A stretch of 64,000 nucleotides of DNA. It comes from Pseudomonas entomophila L48. GTDB lineage: Bacteria; Pseudomonadota; Gammaproteobacteria; Pseudomonadales; Pseudomonadaceae. Below, in pieces: positions 48,321 through 56,892 of the stretch (position 1 is the first letter of the stretch; the number at the start of each line of letters is the position of its first letter). The notes under the pieces are model-generated. The model was not told where the DNA came from, did no database searches, and saw nothing but the letters and a program-made list of their open reading frames with translations. Position numbers and translations under genes: made by a program. The stretch lies in assembly GCF_000026105.1 (NCBI RefSeq), contig NC_008027.1, forward strand, positions 1,876,001 through 1,940,000. Reading direction: 5' to 3'.

Positions 48321-48904
48321 GGGTGGTTCGGCTGCAGTAGCACGCCTTGTTGATCGAGCCACTGTTCGAAGCATTCGAAGGTGGCGATGGCGGCATCGAC
48401 CGATTGGGTCTGGGTGGCAGCGCTCGCCTCGGCCAGCCGTTGCAGGAATGCCCGCCAGTTCGCGCCTGTCGCGGGGCCATACACATCGAGGAAGGCGCCG
48501 CCGCTGTCAGCGTCGATGCCCAGGCGTTCGGCCATGGCGCGCTTGAGCACCTGGCCGCCGAGGGTGGAGCCTTCGAGTACGTACATCACGCCCAAGGCGC
48601 TGGCCGTGCTGTCGATGCCGGGCAGGGCATGGCAGCGGGGCAGGGTGCCGATGGAATGGGGCGTGTGGTTCAAGGCGCGCAGGTCACGGGCCAGGGCCGG
48701 GGCCTTGCGTCGCTCAAGCGGCTGGTAGCCGGCCAGCGCGGCATCCAGTGGCGCGTGGAAGCCATGGTAGGCCTCTACCAGGCGCCGGTAGGCCGGCAGG
48801 TCGAAGCCTTCACTGAAGAACGGCAGGCGCTGTTCCAGGCCTTTGTGGCAAGCGCGGGTGCCTTCGCGCAGGGCGTGCAGCAGGGGGCTGGCGGTTTCGG
48901 GCAT
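48314..48904 (-). CDS. Biliverdin-producing heme oxygenase (BphO-like)
   Basis: A 196-residue cytosolic heme oxygenase of the bacterial BphO/HemO group. The proximal heme ligand is probably His20 in LREGTRACHKGLEQRL, and the distal helix glycines appear in SALGVMYVLEGSTLGGQVL. It splits heme to biliverdin, CO and iron, either to supply a phytochrome chromophore or to use heme iron. No bacteriophytochrome or heme-uptake gene is adjacent. The start at 48904 has a weak ribosome site. Confidence 0.85.
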   Translation of the reverse strand: MPETASPLLHALREGTRACHKGLEQRLPFFSEGFDLPAYRRLVEAYHGFHAPLDAALAGYQPLERRKAPALARDLRALNHTPHSIGTLPRCHALPGIDSTASALGVMYVLEGSTLGGQVLKRAMAERLGIDADSGGAFLDVYGPATGANWRAFLQRLAEASAATQTQSVDAAIATFECFEQWLDQQGVLLQPNHPL

Positions 48905-49041
48905 CGTTGCGTTTCTGGCCGGGGAGGTAGCCGTGATACTGCCAGAAACCCGTGGCCGGTCACCACTGCGGCCGCGCTTGTACTCTGCCGCGTATCTGCA
49001 ATCATGGCGCCTCTCGAGACGAGCTGACTCAAGGACGCAGC

Positions 49042-50073
49042 ATGGGACGTGCGACAAGATGGAACTGGTTGGCCCTGGCGCTGTTGCCGGGCCTGGTGAT
49101 GGCAGCCCCTGAACAGGTGCCGCTGTACCGCGAGATCAAGGATTGGGCGGTGGGCTGCGACAACACCCGCGCTTGCACGGCCTTGCTGGCGATCGATGAT
49201 GAACTGATGACCGGGCTGCACACCATCGTGCGCCGCGAGGCGGGGCCCAAGGGCAAACTCGAGCTGACCCTGCGCGTGGGGCCGACCTATGTGGACCAGC
49301 TGTTGCTCGATGGCCAGCCACTGTCGGCCGGATGGCAGCATATTCAGCGTCAGTACGATTACGACCTGCGCCTTGAAGGCGATGGGGCACTGACGTTGCT
49401 GCGTCAGCTGCGCAATGGCGCACAACTGAGCGCGCTCACCGAGGATGGCGAGCTGATCGCCTCGTTGCAGGGGCTCAGTGGCGCGCTGTTGGTGATTGAT
49501 GCCGTACAAGGCCGGGTCGGACATACCGACGCGTTGGTGCGGGTGGGGGATGCGCCCGCCGCCAGCGTGCCTGACGCACCGCCCGTGGCGCGTTTACCGC
49601 GTTACAGCGCGGTGCCTGCACTGGATGATAACCATCGCCAGGAAATGGGCGACGCGGTGCTGCGCTGGGCGACCGAGCAGGGGGTGATGGAGGATAGCCG
49701 CTACAACAACCTGGAGCTGCATCCGCTGGATGAAGCTCATGCCTTGGGGATCCTGAGCACCGGATGCAGTGGGGAATTCTGCGCCAACTACCTGTACCGG
49801 GTTTCACGCAGTGCGCCCTACCAAGTCAGCGAGTTGAGCGTCGAGGCACCGGTCCCGCTGCTGGCGCCCAACCTGAGTGGCTTCATGGCTTTCGACGCCC
49901 TCACCGGCCAGCTGTATGCCACCGACAAGAGCCTGCTCGAACGCGGCTGTGGCCTGGTGCAGCACTGGCGCTATGACGGAATGGTCATGCGCCCGGAGCG
50001 GGTGGCCAGGATGGACCGTTGCGGGTATGTGAAACCGGAATTCTGGCCGGTGCTGTGGCGAGCCGAGGGCTAG
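49042..50073 (+). CDS. DUF1176 periplasmic protein
   Basis: A 343-residue exported protein with a signal peptide (residues 1-21, WLALALLPGLVMAAPE). The DUF1176 family is recognised by KDWAVGCDNTRACTALLA at the start and by the C-terminal region with GCSGEFCANYLYRV and ERCG-type cysteines. Pairs of cysteines suggest structural disulfides. Function unknown. Divergent from the heme oxygenase. Confidence 0.85.
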   Translation: MGRATRWNWLALALLPGLVMAAPEQVPLYREIKDWAVGCDNTRACTALLAIDDELMTGLHTIVRREAGPKGKLELTLRVGPTYVDQLLLDGQPLSAGWQHIQRQYDYDLRLEGDGALTLLRQLRNGAQLSALTEDGELIASLQGLSGALLVIDAVQGRVGHTDALVRVGDAPAASVPDAPPVARLPRYSAVPALDDNHRQEMGDAVLRWATEQGVMEDSRYNNLELHPLDEAHALGILSTGCSGEFCANYLYRVSRSAPYQVSELSVEAPVPLLAPNLSGFMAFDALTGQLYATDKSLLERGCGLVQHWRYDGMVMRPERVARMDRCGYVKPEFWPVLWRAEG

Positions 50074-50080
50074 CCCCGAA

Positions 50081-50866
50081 TCAGAACGCCAGCTTGTAGC
50101 CGATCAGCAGCAGCATGGTCGCCAGGCACGGCCGCAGCACGCGGTCGGAGATGCGCCCGGTCAGGTGGCTGCCCAGGTAAATGCCGGGCAGCGACCCCAG
50201 CAGCAGGTAGCCCAGCAGCGACCAGTCCATGTTGCCCATGCCGGCGTGGCCCAGGCCGGCGACCAGGGTCAGCGGCACGGCATGGGCGATCTCGGTGCCG
50301 ACCAGGCGGCGGGTGACCAGGAACGGGTAGAGCAGGAACAGTGCAACGGTGCCCAGGGCGCCGGCACCGATGGAGGTGAGGGTGACCATCACCCCCAGCA
50401 CCACGCCGGTGATCACGGTGAGGATGTTCAGGCTACGGTCGCTGAGGTGGTAGTGGTCGCCGGTGTGCTTGCTGGCGAAGGCCTGCAGGCGCGACTTGAA
50501 CAGGATCGCCAGGGCGGTGAGGATCAGCACCACGGCCAGGCCTTGCTTGATGATGGCGTTCAGCGCCGTGGTGTCGGTGTGCAGGGTGCTGAGGAACCAC
50601 AGGGTGAGGGCGGCGGCGGGCACGCTGCCCAGGCTCAGCCAGCCGGTGATCTTCCAGTCGATGTTCTTGTTGCGCCCGTGCACCCAGACGCCACTGGCCT
50701 TGGTGATGGCGGCATAGAGCAGGTCGGTGCCCACGGCGGTGGCCGGGTTGATGCCGAACCACAGCAGGATCGGGGTCATCAGCGAACCGCCGCCAACGCC
50801 GGTCATGCCGACGATGAAGCCCACTACCAGCCCGGCAATGGTGAAACCGAAAGAACCTACATCCAT
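50081..50866 (-). CDS. TauE/SafE family membrane permease
   Basis: A 261-residue inner-membrane protein of the TauE/SafE (DUF81) family with about eight helices and the repeated GxGGG-type loops: VGMTGVGGGSLMTPILLWFGI near the start and TSIGAGALGTVALFLLYP after the middle. The family exports or imports sulfite, sulfonates and related anions. An AT-rich promoter-like island upstream is compatible with sulfur control (CysB), but no binding site was defined. Confidence 0.88.
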   Translation of the reverse strand: MDVGSFGFTIAGLVVGFIVGMTGVGGGSLMTPILLWFGINPATAVGTDLLYAAITKASGVWVHGRNKNIDWKITGWLSLGSVPAAALTLWFLSTLHTDTTALNAIIKQGLAVVLILTALAILFKSRLQAFASKHTGDHYHLSDRSLNILTVITGVVLGVMVTLTSIGAGALGTVALFLLYPFLVTRRLVGTEIAHAVPLTLVAGLGHAGMGNMDWSLLGYLLLGSLPGIYLGSHLTGRISDRVLRPCLATMLLLIGYKLAF

Positions 50867-50913
50867 ACGCTACTCGACTGCCCAGCTTGCCCGTGATCGG
50901 ATGCTTGCCAGCA

Positions 50914-50965
50914 TATAGATTTTTTTATAGCCAAATAGACTTGTTCGTTATTAGGTTATAACTGC
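50914..50965 (-). promoter_or_regulatory. AT-rich promoter island upstream of the TauE-type permease
   Basis: About 50 bp of unusually AT-rich sequence (TATAGATTTTTTTATAGCC, then GTTATTAGGTTATAAC) begins about 48 bp before the permease start. Its composition resembles CysB-activated promoters of Pseudomonas sulfur genes. This is a suggestion only. Confidence 0.35.
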
Positions 50966-51060
50966 CGGCCTTTTCAATAAGGCCGACGGGCGTGTTGCCA
51001 TGTCGATGAGTTCGAATGCTTATCCCGGCATGTTTCATCCAACCCTGAAAGGAGTGTTCC

Positions 51061-51438
51061 ATGAGCAATGACATCCAGCGTTTCCCCAGCAGCCTGCCGT
51101 TTCCGTTTTCCCGTGCGGTGAAGGCTGGGGGGTTCCTGTTTCTCTCGGGGCAGATTCCGCTGAATGCGGCCGGCGAGGTGGTCAAGGGCGATATTCAGGA
51201 ACAGACCCGCGCTGCCTGCGAGCGGATCGGCGAGAGCCTGGCAGCCTGTGGGGCGCGCTTCGACCAGGTGGTGAAGTGCACCGTGTGGCTGTCGGACATG
51301 AGCCACTTCGCGGGTTTCAACGAGGTGTACAAGGCGTTCTTCGGCGCGGCGCTGCCGGTGCGCTCCACGGTGGCTTCGGCGTTGGCGCTGGGGGTGGATG
51401 TGGAGATCGAGGTGCAGGCCTTCGTCGGGCAGGAATGA
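51061..51438 (+). CDS. RidA family (YjgF/UK114) deaminase
   Basis: A 125-residue trimeric RidA-like protein. Landmarks are FPFSRAVKAGGFLFLSGQIPLN, FDQVVKCTVWLSDM, the arginine in ALPVRSTVAS and the glutamate in VEIEVQAF, which are the residues that deaminate reactive enamines/imines in active RidA members. A GAAAGGAGTGTTCC ribosome site precedes the ATG. The N-terminus differs from canonical RidA, so it may be a paralogue of another subgroup. Confidence 0.88.
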   Translation: MSNDIQRFPSSLPFPFSRAVKAGGFLFLSGQIPLNAAGEVVKGDIQEQTRAACERIGESLAACGARFDQVVKCTVWLSDMSHFAGFNEVYKAFFGAALPVRSTVASALALGVDVEIEVQAFVGQE

Positions 51439-51516
51439 CAGCGTCGCCGTCGTAGGCGGTCGGGGGATGGGCTGGTGCGGTGGGGTAGGGGAGATTGCGG
51501 TGGCCTGAGCGGCCGG

Positions 51517-51581
51517 TTCGCCGGCAAGCCGGCTCCTACGGTGTTTTGCGTAACGCCCGTAGGAGCCGGCTTGCCGGCGAA
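51517..51581. repeat. Perfect inverted repeat, GCCGGCTTGCCGGC class
   Basis: 23-bp perfect arms (51517-51539, 51559-51581) lie between the convergent RidA and chemoreceptor genes. Confidence 0.9.
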
Positions 51582-51590
51582 GAGCACGAC

Positions 51591-53477
51591 TTAGATACGG
51601 AAGCTGCCTACCAGCTGCTTCAGGCGCCCGGCCTGCTGGCTCAGGGCGTCGCAGTGGCGCAGGGTCTCGTTGAGGTTTTCCACGCCTTGCTGGTTGAGGG
51701 CGTTGATCTGGGTGATGTCCAGGTTCAGGCTCTCGACTACGGCGGTCTGCTCTTCGGTGGCGGTGGCCACCGACTGGTTCATGCCGTCGATTTCACCGAT
51801 GCGCTGGGTGACGCTGGCCAGGCGCTCGCCGGCCTGGTTGGCCACCTGCACGGTCTGCTCGCTCGATACCTGGCTGGTGTTCATGGTGTGCACCGCTTCA
51901 CGCGAGCCCACTTGCAGGCTGGTGATCATGCGGTGGATCTCTTCGGCCGACTCCTGGGTGCGGTGGGCCAGGTTGCGCACTTCGTCGGCGACTACCGCGA
52001 AGCCACGGCCGGCTTCACCGGCACGGGCGGCCTCGATGGCGGCGTTGAGCGCCAGCAGGTTGGTCTGCTGGGAGATGCCCTTGATCACGTCGAGAATCTT
52101 GCCGATCTCGTCGGTGCTGGCGTTGAGGGTCTCGATCTGCTCGCAGGACTCGCTGATGCGCTGGGACAGCGCGGTCATGGCGCTGATGGCCTCTTCGACC
52201 ACTTCGCGACCACCGTTGGCCTGCTCGCTGGCGCCACTGGCGTGCTGCGAGGCGTCGGCGGCGTTGCGAGCGATTTCCTGGGTGGCGGCGCCCAGCTCGT
52301 TGATTGCCGCGGCGACGCTGTTGGTGCGCATGCTCTGCTCTTCGGAGCCGGTCAGCGAGGCATTGGAGGCGCCCACGACTTTCTCCGACAGGTCATGCAC
52401 CAGGCGGGTGGCCGACGACACTTCGCTGATCGAGGCGTGGATACGCTCGACGAAACGGTTGAACGAGGTGGCCAGCTCGCCGAACTCGTCCTTCTGCTCC
52501 ACGACCAGGCGGCGGGTCAGGTCGCCTTCGCCTTCGGCGATGTCCTGCATGGCGCGGCCCATGGTGGTCAGTGGGCGCATCAGCACTGGGATCAGCAGGC
52601 CCAGCAGGCCGGCGATGACGGCCACGGCGATGAGCATGGCGATGATGGCCGAGGTGCGGAACTGGCTGAGTGGGGCGTAGGCCTTCTCTTTGTCGATCGA
52701 CAGGCCGATGTACCACTGCGCCGACGGCAGGCCTTCGACCGGGGCGAAGGAGATGATGCGGTCCTTGCCGTCGAGGCTGACTTCCTGGATGCCGGGTTCG
52801 ACACGCAGCGGCGAGCCCGGGTAGATGTCCTTCAGGTTCTTCATCACCCGCTCTTTGTTCGGGCTGACGATGACCTGGCCGTTGCGGTCGACCAGGAAGG
52901 CGTGGCCGATGCCGCCGAAGTCCACGGCGTTGATGATGTCGACCAGGGTGTTCAGGCTCAGGTCGCCGCCGACCACGCCGATCAGCTCACCGCTGGACTT
53001 GGCCTTGACCGGCATGGCGATGGTCACCACCAGGCCACCCACCGCGGCCTGGTAGGGCGGGGTCAGCATGGTCTGGTTGGCGGCCACGGCCTGGGTGTAC
53101 CAGGGGCGCTGGCGCGGGTCGTAGCCGTCAGGCATCTTGGCGTCGGGGCGCTGGGTGAACAGGCCGGTGCTCTGGCCGAAGTAGGTGAACTGGAAGTTGC
53201 TGGTGTACGACGGTTGGTCGACCAGGCCCGGTATGTTGTTGCCGGCGCCTTGCTGGGCGATGTCCTGGGCAAGGTTTTCCAGCACCAGGATGCGCCCGCT
53301 CATCCAGTTCTGCACGCTGCTGGCGGTCTGCAGGCCGGCCTGGCGGACCGAGGCCTCGATGTTCTGGCGGATGGTGTTGCGTTGCAGGTAGTCGTTGTAG
53401 AGCGTGAACAATGCAAATGCCAGGACGACGACGCCGCAGGCACTGAGCAGGATCTTGTGGCGGAATTTCAGGTTCAT
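51591..53477 (-). CDS. Methyl-accepting chemotaxis protein with amino-acid-type dCACHE domain
   Basis: A 628-residue transmembrane chemoreceptor: helix 1 (about 8-29), periplasmic double-CACHE domain (about 35-280), helix 2 (about 285-305), HAMP, and a signalling domain with tip [20 protein letters not shown]. The ligand pocket shows Tyr119, Arg124, Trp126, Tyr127, Tyr142 and Asp172 ([17 protein letters not shown]), the pattern that binds amino acids or related amines in PctA-like receptors. So it probably directs taxis to an amino acid, GABA or a biogenic amine. The ATG at 53477 starts MNLKFRHKI; the longer frame to 53549 is not supported. Confidence 0.92.
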   Translation of the reverse strand: MNLKFRHKILLSACGVVVLAFALFTLYNDYLQRNTIRQNIEASVRQAGLQTASSVQNWMSGRILVLENLAQDIAQQGAGNNIPGLVDQPSYTSNFQFTYFGQSTGLFTQRPDAKMPDGYDPRQRPWYTQAVAANQTMLTPPYQAAVGGLVVTIAMPVKAKSSGELIGVVGGDLSLNTLVDIINAVDFGGIGHAFLVDRNGQVIVSPNKERVMKNLKDIYPGSPLRVEPGIQEVSLDGKDRIISFAPVEGLPSAQWYIGLSIDKEKAYAPLSQFRTSAIIAMLIAVAVIAGLLGLLIPVLMRPLTTMGRAMQDIAEGEGDLTRRLVVEQKDEFGELATSFNRFVERIHASISEVSSATRLVHDLSEKVVGASNASLTGSEEQSMRTNSVAAAINELGAATQEIARNAADASQHASGASEQANGGREVVEEAISAMTALSQRISESCEQIETLNASTDEIGKILDVIKGISQQTNLLALNAAIEAARAGEAGRGFAVVADEVRNLAHRTQESAEEIHRMITSLQVGSREAVHTMNTSQVSSEQTVQVANQAGERLASVTQRIGEIDGMNQSVATATEEQTAVVESLNLDITQINALNQQGVENLNETLRHCDALSQQAGRLKQLVGSFRI

Positions 53478-53627
53478 GTTTCGAGACCTTGATTCAGTGA
53501 AGGGAGGGCGCCGCATGCTTGTGGCACGAGTGACGGGGCCTGTTTTCACGCTATCGGCCGTTTGCGCAAAATGTTGAAAGACTAAATGTCGCAGTGCTTG
53601 GCAGAAACGCCATTAGCCGATGACAAA

Positions 53628-54506
53628 TCATTTCGAGGCCAGCAGGCCCACCAGCGTCCTGGCCGCTTGTCCGAGGGGTTGTTGCTTGAGCCAGAAGGCA
53701 TGCACCGGCAGTTCCAGGGCGTTGTGGGTGTTGCGAAAGTCCAGGCGCACCAGGCGCCCGGCACTGATCAGCGGTGCCACCCGCGACAGCGGCAGGTCAC
53801 CCCAGCCGAGCCCGGCCTCGACCATCTGCAAGGCCAGGTCGAAGCTGTCGGTGCGCCAGTGCGAGGTGCCGATCAGCGAGCGTGGGTCCACCAACGGCAG
53901 GTCGCGGCTGCGCACCAGGATCTGGCGCAGGTTGACCAGGTCCTCAAGGTCGCGGATGCGGCCTTCGAGGTAGGCCGGGTGGCGGGGTGACAAGGTGGCC
54001 ACCAGCGACTCCATGGCGATGTACTGGAAGCTGCGGCGCGGGTCGACCTGCAGCCCGGCGAAGGCCAGGCACAGGTTGACCCGGCCGCTGTCGAGCAGGT
54101 GCAGGGCTTCTTCCTGGGGCGCGGCCAGCAGTTCGATGTCGAGCAAGGGATGGCGCGCCCCCAGCTGGGCAATGGCGCTGAGCAGTGGCTGCTGGTCGAT
54201 ATCCGGTACCACGGCGATGGCCAAACTGCTTTCCAGGCCTCGGGACAACTCCAGGGCGTGGACCTCCAGCAGCCCCAGTTGCTCGGCGATCAGCCGGGCG
54301 TGGGGTTCCAGGGCCAAGGCCTGGGCAGTGGGGCGGGCTTCGCGCGGGCCACGGTCGAACAGGGCGTAGCCCAGCTCCGCCTCGAGGTTGCCGATGGCCA
54401 TGCTCACTGCCGACGGTACTCGCCCCAATGCCCGGGCGGCAGCGGAAAACGAGCCGCGATCCAGTACGGAGAGGAACAGCTGGATGGTGTCGCTGGAGAA
54501 ATTCAC
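53628..54506 (-). CDS. LysR-type transcriptional regulator
   Basis: A 292-residue regulator. The N-terminal helix-turn-helix reads FLSVLDRGSFSAAARALGRVPSAVSMAIGNLEAELG; the rest is a LysR effector-binding domain (DIDQQPLLSAIAQLGARHPLLDIEL onward). It is divergent from the PACE efflux gene, and two LysR-type T-N11-A sites lie in the shared 114-bp intergenic region, so it very likely controls that gene and itself. Confidence 0.93.
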   Translation of the reverse strand: MNFSSDTIQLFLSVLDRGSFSAAARALGRVPSAVSMAIGNLEAELGYALFDRGPREARPTAQALALEPHARLIAEQLGLLEVHALELSRGLESSLAIAVVPDIDQQPLLSAIAQLGARHPLLDIELLAAPQEEALHLLDSGRVNLCLAFAGLQVDPRRSFQYIAMESLVATLSPRHPAYLEGRIRDLEDLVNLRQILVRSRDLPLVDPRSLIGTSHWRTDSFDLALQMVEAGLGWGDLPLSRVAPLISAGRLVRLDFRNTHNALELPVHAFWLKQQPLGQAARTLVGLLASK

Positions 54507-54529
54507 GGGTACCCCTGGCGTGTTTTGGT

Positions 54530-54544
54530 ATCAGTGAATCTGAT
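54530..54544. promoter_or_regulatory. LysR box 1 (ATCAG-N5-CTGAT)
   Basis: A perfect dyad with the T-N11-A spacing of LysR sites, 24-38 bp from the LysR start. It lies 25 bp from a second dyad of the same size. Confidence 0.6.
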
Positions 54545-54561
54545 GGCTGCTGACTTTTTCT

Positions 54562-54576
54562 GTCAAGTTTATTGAC
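54562..54576. promoter_or_regulatory. LysR box 2 (GTCAA-N5-TTGAC)
   Basis: A second perfect dyad with T-N11-A spacing, 32 bp centre to centre from box 1 (about three helical turns). It lies 45-59 bp before the PACE gene start. This fits the paired recognition and activation sites of LysR regulators. Confidence 0.6.
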
Positions 54577-54620
54577 GCATCCTTGCCCGCCTTCGACGTA
54601 CCCGCAATCAAGGTAATCCC

Positions 54621-55049
54621 GTGCAAGGACTCAAACGCAAACTGGTCTACGTGACCTTCTACGAACTCATCGGCCTGTGCATGTCGACCCTGGGCCTGGC
54701 CTACCTGTCCGACACCCAGGCCTCGCACACTGGCCCGCTGGCCGTGATGATCACCACCATCGCCATGGTTTGGAACCTCATCTACAACAGCCTGTTCGAG
54801 TGGTGGGAGAGCCGCCAGGCCAAGCGCGGGCGCAGCCTGGCGCGGCGGGTGGCGCATGCCATCGGCTTCCAGCTGACCCTGGTGGTGTACCTGATCCCGC
54901 TGATCGCCTGGTGGCTGGACATGACCTTGCTGGAGGCGTTGCTGGTGGACATGGCGTTCATCATCCTGGTGCCGTGCTACACCTTCGTCTACAACTGGGC
55001 GTTCGACCGCATCTTCGGCCTGCCGACCTCGGCCATGGCACCGGCCTGA
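54621..55049 (+). CDS. PACE family multidrug (biocide) efflux transporter
   Basis: A 142-residue inner-membrane protein with four helices made of two tandem transporter domains, as in AceI of Acinetobacter. The start VQGLKRKLVYVTFYELIGL contains the essential membrane glutamate (Glu15). Also conserved are MVWNLIYNSLFEWWESRQ at the end of the first repeat and YTFVYNWAFDRIFGLP at the end of the second. PACE proteins use the proton gradient to export chlorhexidine and other cationic compounds. Initiates at GTG behind AAGG. Paired with the divergent LysR gene. Confidence 0.93.
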   Translation: MQGLKRKLVYVTFYELIGLCMSTLGLAYLSDTQASHTGPLAVMITTIAMVWNLIYNSLFEWWESRQAKRGRSLARRVAHAIGFQLTLVVYLIPLIAWWLDMTLLEALLVDMAFIILVPCYTFVYNWAFDRIFGLPTSAMAPA

Positions 55050-55064
55050 GCTTGACGATCGGAT

Positions 55065-55151
55065 CTGTAGGAGCGGCTTTAGCCGCGATGCAGGCACCGC
55101 GGTGTGTGGCACCCGCTTTGCGGGTGATCGCGGCTGAAGCCGCTCCTACAG
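55065..55151. repeat. REP pair, GCGGCTTTAGCCGC class
   Basis: Two inverted copies (the left reads GCTTTAGCC, the right GCTTCAGCC) surround an ACCCGCTTTGCGGGT hairpin. Located between the convergent PACE and lipoprotein genes. Confidence 0.85.
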
Positions 55152-55163
55152 GAACTCGTTGCT

Positions 55164-56180
55164 TCAATTCGGCAGGCGAATCAGCAAAGGCTCCTGCGAC
55201 CGACTCTCGAGCAAACTGTCCTCCACCTGCCCCGACAGGTAGTACACCCCCGCCATGGCCCCACTCTGGCGGTTCTCCATCAACTCCTGCCATTCCTCGT
55301 TCAGCGCCACATTGAGGATCACCCGCAACTGCTCGACCATCTGTGGTTGCTCGCGGTCATGGGTGATGAGGCCGTAGCCGGCCGCCGCCACCGAAATCAA
55401 GGCACCCGCCGCCTTGCCCACCGCCGCGGCGATGGCGCTGGCGGCCCCGCGCGGGGCGAGCGTGGCGCCCAGCTTCTCGCTGGCCCGGGTGGCCACCGAC
55501 GACAGGCCGGCCTCGGTCTGCCCGGGTGGCTTGGCCGCCAACTGGTGCAACTGTTGGCGCAAGGACTGCCAAGCCGGTTGCTGGTCCAGCGACTTGGCCC
55601 GGAGCAATTGGTAAAGCGTGGCATTGCGTGCCTCCGGCGGCCCCAGGGCGATGGCCTGGATATGGTTCAGGCGCTGGCTGAATTGCTCGGGCGGGGCGTT
55701 GTAGCGCTGGATGATCTCGGGCAGTTGCTGACCGAGCAGTTGCACGTACAGCTCGCTGGCGCGGTCGCGGATGATCTCGGGGTTGATCTGTTCGGCCACC
55801 GGCTCGATCACGCGGTCGTGGTATTGCTCCTGCAGGTACAGGGCCAGGCGCTTTTCCGGTGGCTCAGTGCCGCTGTTCATCTTGTACCAGGCCACCTTGA
55901 GGGTGAGCCATTGCTGGGTCCAGTAGCCGGTGAACCAGGGGATGAAGTCGTTCTCGGTGCGTTGCTGCACCTGTTCTTTCCACACCCGCATGGAGCGCCG
56001 GGCATAGTCGTTGGCCGAGCCTGCGGCGGCGGCCGAGGCCTCGATGATGTCCTGGTCGATGCGCTGCCAGACGGCGGGGGGGAGGTTTTGTGGTGGGGGT
56101 GGGGCAGGTGGGCGTTTACCGGCGCAGCCGGCGAGGGCCAGCAGGAGGCAGAGCGGGAATGCCACGAGGAGGGATTTCAC
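55164..56180 (-). CDS. Predicted lipoprotein, unknown function
   Basis: A 338-residue protein with lipobox LAGC (Cys19) followed by a proline-rich linker (KRPPAPPPPQNLPP). The mature part is mostly helical, with two tryptophan-rich segments (DFIPWFTGYWTQQWLTLKVAWYK) and a Gly/Ala-rich hydrophobic stretch near 240-275 (AASAIAAAVGKAAGALISVAAAGYG) that could be a membrane hairpin. No domain name was recognised. It is monocistronic. Confidence 0.75.
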   Translation of the reverse strand: MKSLLVAFPLCLLLALAGCAGKRPPAPPPPQNLPPAVWQRIDQDIIEASAAAAGSANDYARRSMRVWKEQVQQRTENDFIPWFTGYWTQQWLTLKVAWYKMNSGTEPPEKRLALYLQEQYHDRVIEPVAEQINPEIIRDRASELYVQLLGQQLPEIIQRYNAPPEQFSQRLNHIQAIALGPPEARNATLYQLLRAKSLDQQPAWQSLRQQLHQLAAKPPGQTEAGLSSVATRASEKLGATLAPRGAASAIAAAVGKAAGALISVAAAGYGLITHDREQPQMVEQLRVILNVALNEEWQELMENRQSGAMAGVYYLSGQVEDSLLESRSQEPLLIRLPN

Positions 56181-56241
56181 GTGGATTGCCTCCTTGGTAA
56201 GAGGCCGCGGATGATTTATCCGAAGTATAGGTTGGGCCTGA

Positions 56242-56313
56242 GGGCCCCATCGCGGGTAAACCCGCTCCTACAGGTACTGCGCCATACCCGCGATGGGCCG
56301 CGAAGCGGCCCCC
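56242..56313. repeat. REP-like inverted repeat, GCGGGTAAACCCGC class
   Basis: GGGCCCCATCGCGGGTA (from 56243) pairs with TACCCGCGATGGGCC (from 56285). The left part contains GCGGGTAAACCCGC joined to CTCCTACAGG, a further variant of the REP head. It lies in the 156-bp gap between the lipoprotein and GNAT genes. Confidence 0.7.
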
Positions 56314-56334
56314 TTTGCAGGTTTGATAGGCATG

Positions 56335-56778
56335 TCAGCCTCCTAGTTTCAGATGCAGCAACGGATAGGGATCACCCTGCCCATCCACCTCGGACCGTCC
56401 GGTTTGGACGAATCCTTGTTTCAGGTAGAACCCTACTGCCTGCGGGTTCTGCTCATTGACGTCCACCTCTCGCACACCAAGCTTATCGATCACATTGGCC
56501 AGCAACGCCTTGCCGATGCCCTTGCCGCGGCAGGTCGGATCGATGAACAGCATTTCCAGTTTGCCGTCGTGCACGCCAGCGAACCCTTGGATGCGTCCCT
56601 GGTTGTCACGCCAGGCGCGCAGCTCGACGAAACCCAGGTATTGCTCCCGTACCAGCGGGCGCAGGTGCTCTATATAGCCTTCGGGCAGGAAGTCGTGGGT
56701 GGCTCGTACCGAGGCTTCCCAAAGCTCGGCGAGGCGATCGTAGTGTTCCGTGCCGATCGGCACGATGCTGTGGTCCAT
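56335..56778 (-). CDS. GNAT family N-acetyltransferase
   Basis: A 147-residue acetyltransferase like YjaB. The GNAT core shows LEMLFIDPTCRGKGIGKALLANVI (acetyl-CoA loop RGKGIG), then VDVNEQNPQAVGFYLKQGF. The start MDHSIVPIGTEHYDRLAELWEASVRATHDFL is typical. The ATG at 56778 has GGAG upstream; the frame running to 57282 is antisense to the hydrolase gene. Substrate unknown; divergent from the isochorismatase-like gene. Confidence 0.87.
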   Translation of the reverse strand: MDHSIVPIGTEHYDRLAELWEASVRATHDFLPEGYIEHLRPLVREQYLGFVELRAWRDNQGRIQGFAGVHDGKLEMLFIDPTCRGKGIGKALLANVIDKLGVREVDVNEQNPQAVGFYLKQGFVQTGRSEVDGQGDPYPLLHLKLGG

Positions 56779-56892
56779 GTTGTCTCCAGATGAAAAGTGC
56801 CTCGGGGTGTTGGCACATTCGCGCGGCATGGTACTGGCCTGAAAGGCCGCTGCGCTATGCTCGCATCCCGGTCCTTCACTCTGGAGACACGC

